From NCBI GenBank assembly GCA_965658375.1, contig CBFHSD010000045.1, positions 1-20,048 on the forward strand: a stretch of 20,048 nt of DNA, written 5' to 3'. The notes beneath the pieces are model-generated. The model was not told the DNA's origin. It saw only the letters and a list, made by a program, of their open reading frames with translations, and did no database searches. Positions 16,380 to 20,048 of this stretch are shown in pieces (the stretch's first letter is position 1; each line of letters opens with the position of its first letter). The position numbers and the translations under genes are program-made. The stretch is from CBFHSD01 sp965658375 (GTDB lineage: Bacteria; Bacteroidota; Bacteroidia; Flavobacteriales_G; Salibacteraceae).

Positions 16380-17749
16380 AAAAAGAAGCTTATCATTCCA
16401 ATAACGCCTCCAACAATGAGAGACCATTTGGCTCCTTTGGCAGTGATGCGTTTATCTAAAATACCAATTAAGAAAATGGCGGCAATAGGAGGTGAGATGT
16501 ACGATTGAATGCTTTGTATCTTCTGGAAAAGTCCGCCTTCTAAAAGGTTTAATAGCGGGATCCAAGCGAGACCTAATACAACTAGGATGACTGTTGAAAT
16601 TTGTCCCACTTTAACCAATTGCTTTTCCGAGCTTTCTGGATTTCTAGGTTTGTAGATATCCATAGTGACTAGGGTAGAACAAGAGTTGAAGACACTTGAA
16701 AGTGAACTCATCAATGCTGCTAGTAATCCGGATACCATTAATCCTTTTAGACCGTTGGGTAGAACATGCTTGGTCAATAAAGGAAGTGCAGCATCATACA
16801 TTACTTTTCCATTTTCAACAGGGAAAGCAAATAGTTCTGGTTGAGATTGAGCCAAAGCATAGGCTAAAACACCGGGTATCACAAATAAGAAAAGAGGTAG
16901 TAATTTTAAGTAAGAGGCAAACAAGGTTCCTTTTCGAGCAGTATCCACATTTTCAGCAGAAAGTACACGCTGAACAATAAATTGATCGGTACACCAATAC
17001 CAAACTCCTAAAATAGGAGCCCCTAAAATAATTCCAGTCCATGGAAAGTTGTTGTCTGAAGAGGGGCGCCAAAGGTGTGTGTAACTATCTGGAAGATGTT
17101 GTTTTAGGGTTCCCCAACCACCACCTTGTTCCAAGCCGTAATAGGATAGAGCTAAGGTTCCACCAATAAGCACAAAAAGCTGAAACGTATCTGTATAAAC
17201 AACAGCTTTTAAACCACCAACAGCCGTGTATAAGCCAGTAATGATAACTATGGCAATAGCACCATACCAAAAGTCAATGCCAAGAATTGCTGTAAAAATG
17301 ATTCCACCTGCCGCAATGGTTACCGAGATTTTGGTCATGACATAACCAGCTACGCTTATCGCCACTAAGTAGTTCTTCGCCCACTTGTCGTAGCGCTTTT
17401 CTAAAAATTCCGGCATCGTGAATACTCCAGATTTCAAGTAAAGAGGCACAAATAACCAACCCAGTAATAGGAGTAGGAAAGAGGCAAGGATTTCGAAGTT
17501 GGCAACAGGGAAATCTCCTGATGCACCGGCTCCTGCCAAACCAATAAGGTGTTCAGACCCAATATTGGATGCAAAGAGTGAGGCGCCAACAACAAACCAA
17601 CCTAAGCTGCGACCACCTAAAAAGTACTCAGAACTTGCTTCTTTGCTCTTTCTGCGTTCTTTGACTAGTAAATAGCCAATTATCGCTGCGATCAATACAA
17701 AGTAGAGCGCAATGACTATGTAATCGATATAGCTTAGTTCTGTATTCAA
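16373..17749 (-). CDS. SGLT-type sodium/sugar symporter (SSS family), truncated by a frameshift
   Basis: The 458-residue frame encodes a solute:sodium symporter of the inner membrane with many hydrophobic helices. It has the SSS motifs EYFLGGRSLGW (41-51), ASNIGSEHLIGLAGAGA (60-76), VYTDTFQ (184-190) and GVWYWCTDQFIVQRVLSAE (248-266), the last typical of the sodium/glucose branch. It probably imports glucose or a glucan oligosaccharide with sodium. The frame ends early at GMISFFLN, and the missing final loop and helix continue in another frame down to 16128, so the gene carries a one-base deletion relative to an intact form, or a sequencing error. The start codon is TTG (17747-17749); an in-frame stop lies five codons upstream and no ATG is available near the N-terminus. 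It is 8 bases from the GH158-like gene. Family is firm; whether it works in this state is uncertain. Confidence 0.88.
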   Translation of the reverse strand: MNTELSYIDYIVIALYFVLIAAIIGYLLVKERRKSKEASSEYFLGGRSLGWFVVGASLFASNIGSEHLIGLAGAGASGDFPVANFEILASFLLLLLGWLFVPLYLKSGVFTMPEFLEKRYDKWAKNYLVAISVAGYVMTKISVTIAAGGIIFTAILGIDFWYGAIAIVIITGLYTAVGGLKAVVYTDTFQLFVLIGGTLALSYYGLEQGGGWGTLKQHLPDSYTHLWRPSSDNNFPWTGIILGAPILGVWYWCTDQFIVQRVLSAENVDTARKGTLFASYLKLLPLFLFVIPGVLAYALAQSQPELFAFPVENGKVMYDAALPLLTKHVLPNGLKGLMVSGLLAALMSSLSSVFNSCSTLVTMDIYKPRNPESSEKQLVKVGQISTVILVVLGLAWIPLLNLLEGGLFQKIQSIQSYISPPIAAIFLIGILDKRITAKGAKWSLIVGGVIGMISFFLN

Positions 17750-17757
17750 TGCAGTGC

Positions 17758-19101
17758 CTAGTTATCTTCTACTTTAAGCGCTCTTTTCTTTACTCTCACA
17801 AACTGATTCTGTTGATCACCGCTTGCAGGTGAAACGAAGAATGGCACATTCATATAAGCTGTCTTTTTATCTTTATTCTCTATATAAACAAATAGGCGGT
17901 AGGCACCTTCTTGTCTGGGAGCCTTGAATGTACACGTGTTGTCGTTTCTTGATTTGAATAGACCCAATTCTGGTTGAAGAGCAGATTCAAAATCACCTCC
18001 TGCCTTCGTGTTGTTGCTTTCAGGATAAATCATCCAAGTAACACTTGCCTTATCGCCCTCAGGTATGGTTTTGTCAAGCACAGCAGAATAGGTTCCACCT
18101 CTTTCTAGCTTTGCATTTATATTGTCTTTAAAACCGGTAATATACATATCGTTAACACTTGGAGCTGGATTTGGTGTTGCTTCACCTCTCCAAGCCCTGT
18201 ATACTTCGTCTAGGGTTTCAGTTGGTTTCCCTTCGGTAGTAAATAAACCATACCACGTGCTTGTAGTTTCTTGTTTTTGCCCCCATAAGAACACGTAAGA
18301 CCCAATGCAGTATTGGCGTTCATCGTATATATAGTTCTTGAATCTTTTCCAATAGGTTGCTGCTTTCTCTGTGCTTGATTGCTCTATCGGAGCTCCCCAG
18401 TCTGTTTTAGGTACCTCCCAATGGCCATTTGGTCCCCATTCTGAAACAATGTAAGGACCTTCCCATCCAAAACGGAATAAGTCTTGAGAGATTTTTGCGA
18501 TATCTCCGTATGTATTGATTCCGTAAATGTCAATGTCTGGTGCGCGGTCCATCACATATTGCACTTCCATAGAATCTAAACCGGCTGTAACTGTAGTAGT
18601 AGGGTGGTGGGGATCCAATTCGTGCACCATTTTAGCAATGTCTTGAATGGCATCCCATACTTTGGGGTTGGTGTAAAACAGATCTACCTCATTCCCAATA
18701 CCCCATAGCAATAGGTTGGGATGATCTTTATACTTAAGTACTGCACTTCTGAATTGATTGAGTTGCTTTTGAACAGCTTCTTCATCATTGTAATCAAAAC
18801 CATGTCTTTCATGCTGAACCCAAAAACCAAGCATTACCGTAAGATCGTTCTCTTCAGCAATTCTTAAAGCTTCATCTGCTTCATCCAAACCCCATGTGCG
18901 AATAGAGTTTCCCCCACATTCGATTAGGGTCTCAATTTCTGTTCGGCCACCTGCTCCTTGAATATAGTATGGTTCGCCACCACGATAGAGTTGAAAATGA
19001 CCATTTTCCTCTTTTACCTCTACAGGTATGGCTTGGGAAAAAGCACTTTGACCAACAGTGATCAAAATGATGAGGGAGAGGGCTCTATAAATCAAACGCA
19101 T
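17758..19101 (-). CDS. Secreted clan GH-A beta-glucanase, probable GH158-like endo-beta-1,3-glucanase
   Basis: A 447-residue protein with a cleavable signal peptide (MRLIYRALSLIILITVGQSAFSQ) and no lipobox. A (beta/alpha)8 barrel covers about 25-310: YYIQGAGGRTE, NSIRTWGLDEADEAL, LTVMLGFWVQHER, acid/base E138 in LLWGIGNEVD and nucleophile E221 in YIVSEWGPNGHWEV. The C-terminal 325-430 looks like an Ig-like domain (GTYSAVLDKT, GAYRLFVYIENK). General annotation would call it a GH2 TIM-barrel protein, but it lacks the N-terminal GH2 sandwich domains. The barrel plus Ig-like layout, residue positions and context resemble GH158 endo-beta-1,3-glucanases known from Bacteroides uniformis. It probably acts in the periplasm or outside the cell on laminarin-type glucan. 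Its ATG overlaps the regulator gene by 17 bases. Clan is firm; GH158 is moderately likely, with GH2- or GH5-like relatives as alternatives. Confidence 0.82.
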   Translation of the reverse strand: MRLIYRALSLIILITVGQSAFSQAIPVEVKEENGHFQLYRGGEPYYIQGAGGRTEIETLIECGGNSIRTWGLDEADEALRIAEENDLTVMLGFWVQHERHGFDYNDEEAVQKQLNQFRSAVLKYKDHPNLLLWGIGNEVDLFYTNPKVWDAIQDIAKMVHELDPHHPTTTVTAGLDSMEVQYVMDRAPDIDIYGINTYGDIAKISQDLFRFGWEGPYIVSEWGPNGHWEVPKTDWGAPIEQSSTEKAATYWKRFKNYIYDERQYCIGSYVFLWGQKQETTSTWYGLFTTEGKPTETLDEVYRAWRGEATPNPAPSVNDMYITGFKDNINAKLERGGTYSAVLDKTIPEGDKASVTWMIYPESNNTKAGGDFESALQPELGLFKSRNDNTCTFKAPRQEGAYRLFVYIENKDKKTAYMNVPFFVSPASGDQQNQFVRVKKRALKVEDN

Positions 19102-19828
19102 AACTCTTAATGTTTTTCAAATCTTTATTTAAAGTGAAAAGCTTGGCAGGGCGGTGGGGAACATCTTTTTGAAGTTCGTTGGTTTCAATGAGAATTTTAA
19201 GGCTTAACATTTTCTTACGGAAATTGGCCTTATCATAATTGGTTCCCAACATGCCTTCGTAAAACTGTTGAAGCTCTCCAAGTGTGAATTTTTCTGGTAA
19301 CAATTCAAAGGCAATAGGTTCATGGCGCAATTGAGCTCTCAGTTTTGTGAGCGCATCCTGTAAAATGTATTTGTGGTCAAAAGCGAGTTCTGGAAGTTTA
19401 TTGATATTGATCCAACTCAAATCATCAGCCCAAGCTGCAGCATGGGGGTCATGTTTAGAGATATCTATCAAAGCGTAATAGCCCGTTGTGATTACCCTTC
19501 CTAATGGATGACGGTCTACTTGACCATAAACCTGCGTTTGTTCTAGGAATAAATCATGTATACCAGTAAGTTCTTTCAATACTCTGCGTGCAGCACTGTC
19601 CACTGGTTCGTTAGGATAAACTAAATCTCCAGGCAGTGCATATTCTCCTTTAAATGGATCTGCGCCACGCTTAATGATGAGTGCATTGAGTTGATTGTTC
19701 ACATAGCCAAAAACCACACAATCTACCGAAACCCCAAATTGGAAGAATTTGTCAATTGGTATGTTGTAATAAGGTATGGTGTAGGCTTTTACTCCCTGTT
19801 CATGCAAACTTATTTTTGTTTTTTCCAT
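19085..19828 (-). CDS. Nudix-like transcriptional regulator (NrtR/AraR type), probable operon regulator
   Basis: A 247-residue cytoplasmic protein with an N-terminal Nudix-fold domain (about 28-160) and a C-terminal winged-helix domain (about 165-235, LPEKFTLGELQQFYEGMLG, FRKKMLSLKILIET, RPAKLFTLN), the layout of NrtR-family regulators. The Nudix box near 67-89 (GDLVYPNEPVDSAARRVLKELTG) is degenerate: against G-x5-E-x7-R-E-x2-E-E-x-G, the first Gly is D68, one Glu is V83 and another is L87, so hydrolase activity is unlikely and the domain probably senses a ligand. Bacteroidota relatives (AraR, sensing arabinose) regulate sugar operons. Here the ligand is likely glucose, glucose 1-phosphate or a glucan oligosaccharide (inference). 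It is the first gene of the operon, so it probably controls its own expression. The family call is confident. Confidence 0.9.
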   Translation of the reverse strand: MEKTKISLHEQGVKAYTIPYYNIPIDKFFQFGVSVDCVVFGYVNNQLNALIIKRGADPFKGEYALPGDLVYPNEPVDSAARRVLKELTGIHDLFLEQTQVYGQVDRHPLGRVITTGYYALIDISKHDPHAAAWADDLSWININKLPELAFDHKYILQDALTKLRAQLRHEPIAFELLPEKFTLGELQQFYEGMLGTNYDKANFRKKMLSLKILIETNELQKDVPHRPAKLFTLNKDLKNIKSYAFDL

Positions 19829-19874
19829 GCTAAAATTGAAAATATCCGTTCAGATAAGTTTTCGAATATAAGCA

Positions 19875-19905
19875 CAAAGCGAGTGTAATAGTACAAAGTA
19901 CCAAA
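19875..19905 (-). promoter_or_regulatory. Bacteroidota-type promoter for the minus-strand operon
   Basis: On the minus strand TTTG (19905-19902) is followed after exactly 19 bases by TCGCTTTG (19882-19875). This matches the Bacteroidota -33 TTTG and -7 TAnnTTTG boxes with one mismatch (TC for TA). The predicted transcript start would be roughly 40 bases before the regulator ATG at 19828. Confidence 0.5.
19889..19903. promoter_or_regulatory. Candidate operator: near-palindrome inside the operon promoter
   Basis: TAGTAC-AAA-GTACCA is an inverted repeat with five of six arm bases matching, lying between the -33 and -7 boxes of the operon promoter. A protein bound there would block transcription. 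The neighbouring NrtR-type regulator is the obvious candidate, but this link is inference and the arms are short. Confidence 0.35.
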
Positions 19906-19996
19906 AGAAATTTTAACAAAAAAATCACAAACCTTTAATTTGCAGAGTGTTGTGATAAATTTTTAAAGACTTAGAGTTAATTTAACTAAAAGTGAT

Positions 19997-20004
19997 TACA
20001 TTTG
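19997..20004 (+). promoter_or_regulatory. Candidate -7 box for the divergent plus-strand gene
   Basis: TACATTTG is a perfect TAnnTTTG match 19 bases before the ATG at 20024. A weak -33 candidate (TTAG, 19971-19974) lies 22 bases upstream. Another possible -7-like box (TTAATTTG, 19935-19942) would give a longer leader. Confidence 0.4.
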
Positions 20005-20023
20005 AACTAAACTTTACATAATT

Positions 20024-20048
20024 ATGAATAAACTTTTACTCTCAGTGA
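20024..20048 (+). CDS. Start of a divergent gene, probably exported (cut by window edge)
   Basis: An ATG at 20024-20026 opens a frame reading MNKLLLSV before the window ends. The Met-Asn-Lys-hydrophobic start looks like the beginning of a signal peptide, and a good TAnnTTTG box stands just upstream. Only eight codons are visible, so product and even coding status are uncertain. Being divergent from a sugar-locus regulator, it may belong to the same glucan system, for example as a TonB-dependent receptor; nothing in the visible part shows this. Confidence 0.5.

Noticed and set aside
1..20048. CRISPR arrays, tRNA or rRNA genes, insertion sequences, phage genes
   Set aside because: No regular repeats, RNA-gene-like segments, transposases or phage proteins were seen.

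Overview
The window reads as part of a Bacteroidota chromosome, probably from a free-living, possibly marine, member. Three things support this. One secreted enzyme ends in a type IX secretion (T9SS type A) sorting domain. Genes lack clear Shine-Dalgarno sites. The two promoter candidates at the right resemble the Bacteroidota TTTG / TAnnTTTG consensus. I cannot name a genus from the sequence.

Almost everything (19828 down to 453) is one minus-strand run of thirteen genes whose neighbours overlap or lie at most 15 bases apart, so it is very probably one operon. In transcription order it encodes: a Nudix-like transcriptional regulator with a degenerate Nudix box (19085-19828); a secreted clan GH-A glucanase resembling GH158 (17758-19101); an SGLT-type sodium/sugar symporter interrupted by a frameshift (17749 to 16128); two plugless outer-membrane beta-barrels (14171-16138 and 12451-14169); an unknown two-domain lipoprotein (11444-12451); a CBM9-containing lipoprotein (10221-11441); a divergent GH16-like lipoprotein (9368-10219); an MFS sugar porter (7793-9352); a CBM6-like + GH16 lipoprotein (6529-7785); a GH30 lipoprotein (5043-6542); a large cytoplasmic phosphorylase most like GH149 beta-1,3-glucan phosphorylase (1567-5028); and a GH16 laminarinase with a T9SS tail (453-1577).

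The enzymes point to a beta-1,3/1,6-glucan such as laminarin. The inferred scheme is this: GH16 and GH158-like enzymes cut the beta-1,3 backbone outside the cell or in the periplasm, GH30 removes beta-1,6 branches, oligosaccharides pass through the two barrels, the symporter and MFS porter move sugars across the inner membrane, and the GH149-like enzyme splits beta-1,3-oligoglucans to glucose 1-phosphate. No SusC/SusD pair lies in the window. Two small barrels followed by lipoproteins occupy the place where SusC/SusD would be expected, which is the most unusual feature here.

Left of the operon (1-324) is the start of a YdeI/OmpD-associated family gene on the same strand, cut by the window edge. 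To the right, a divergent plus-strand gene begins at 20024 with a signal-peptide-like start and is cut after eight codons; it could be a SusC-type receptor or anything else exported. The 195-base divergent gap (19829-20023) holds promoter candidates for both directions and a near-palindrome between the two boxes of the operon promoter.
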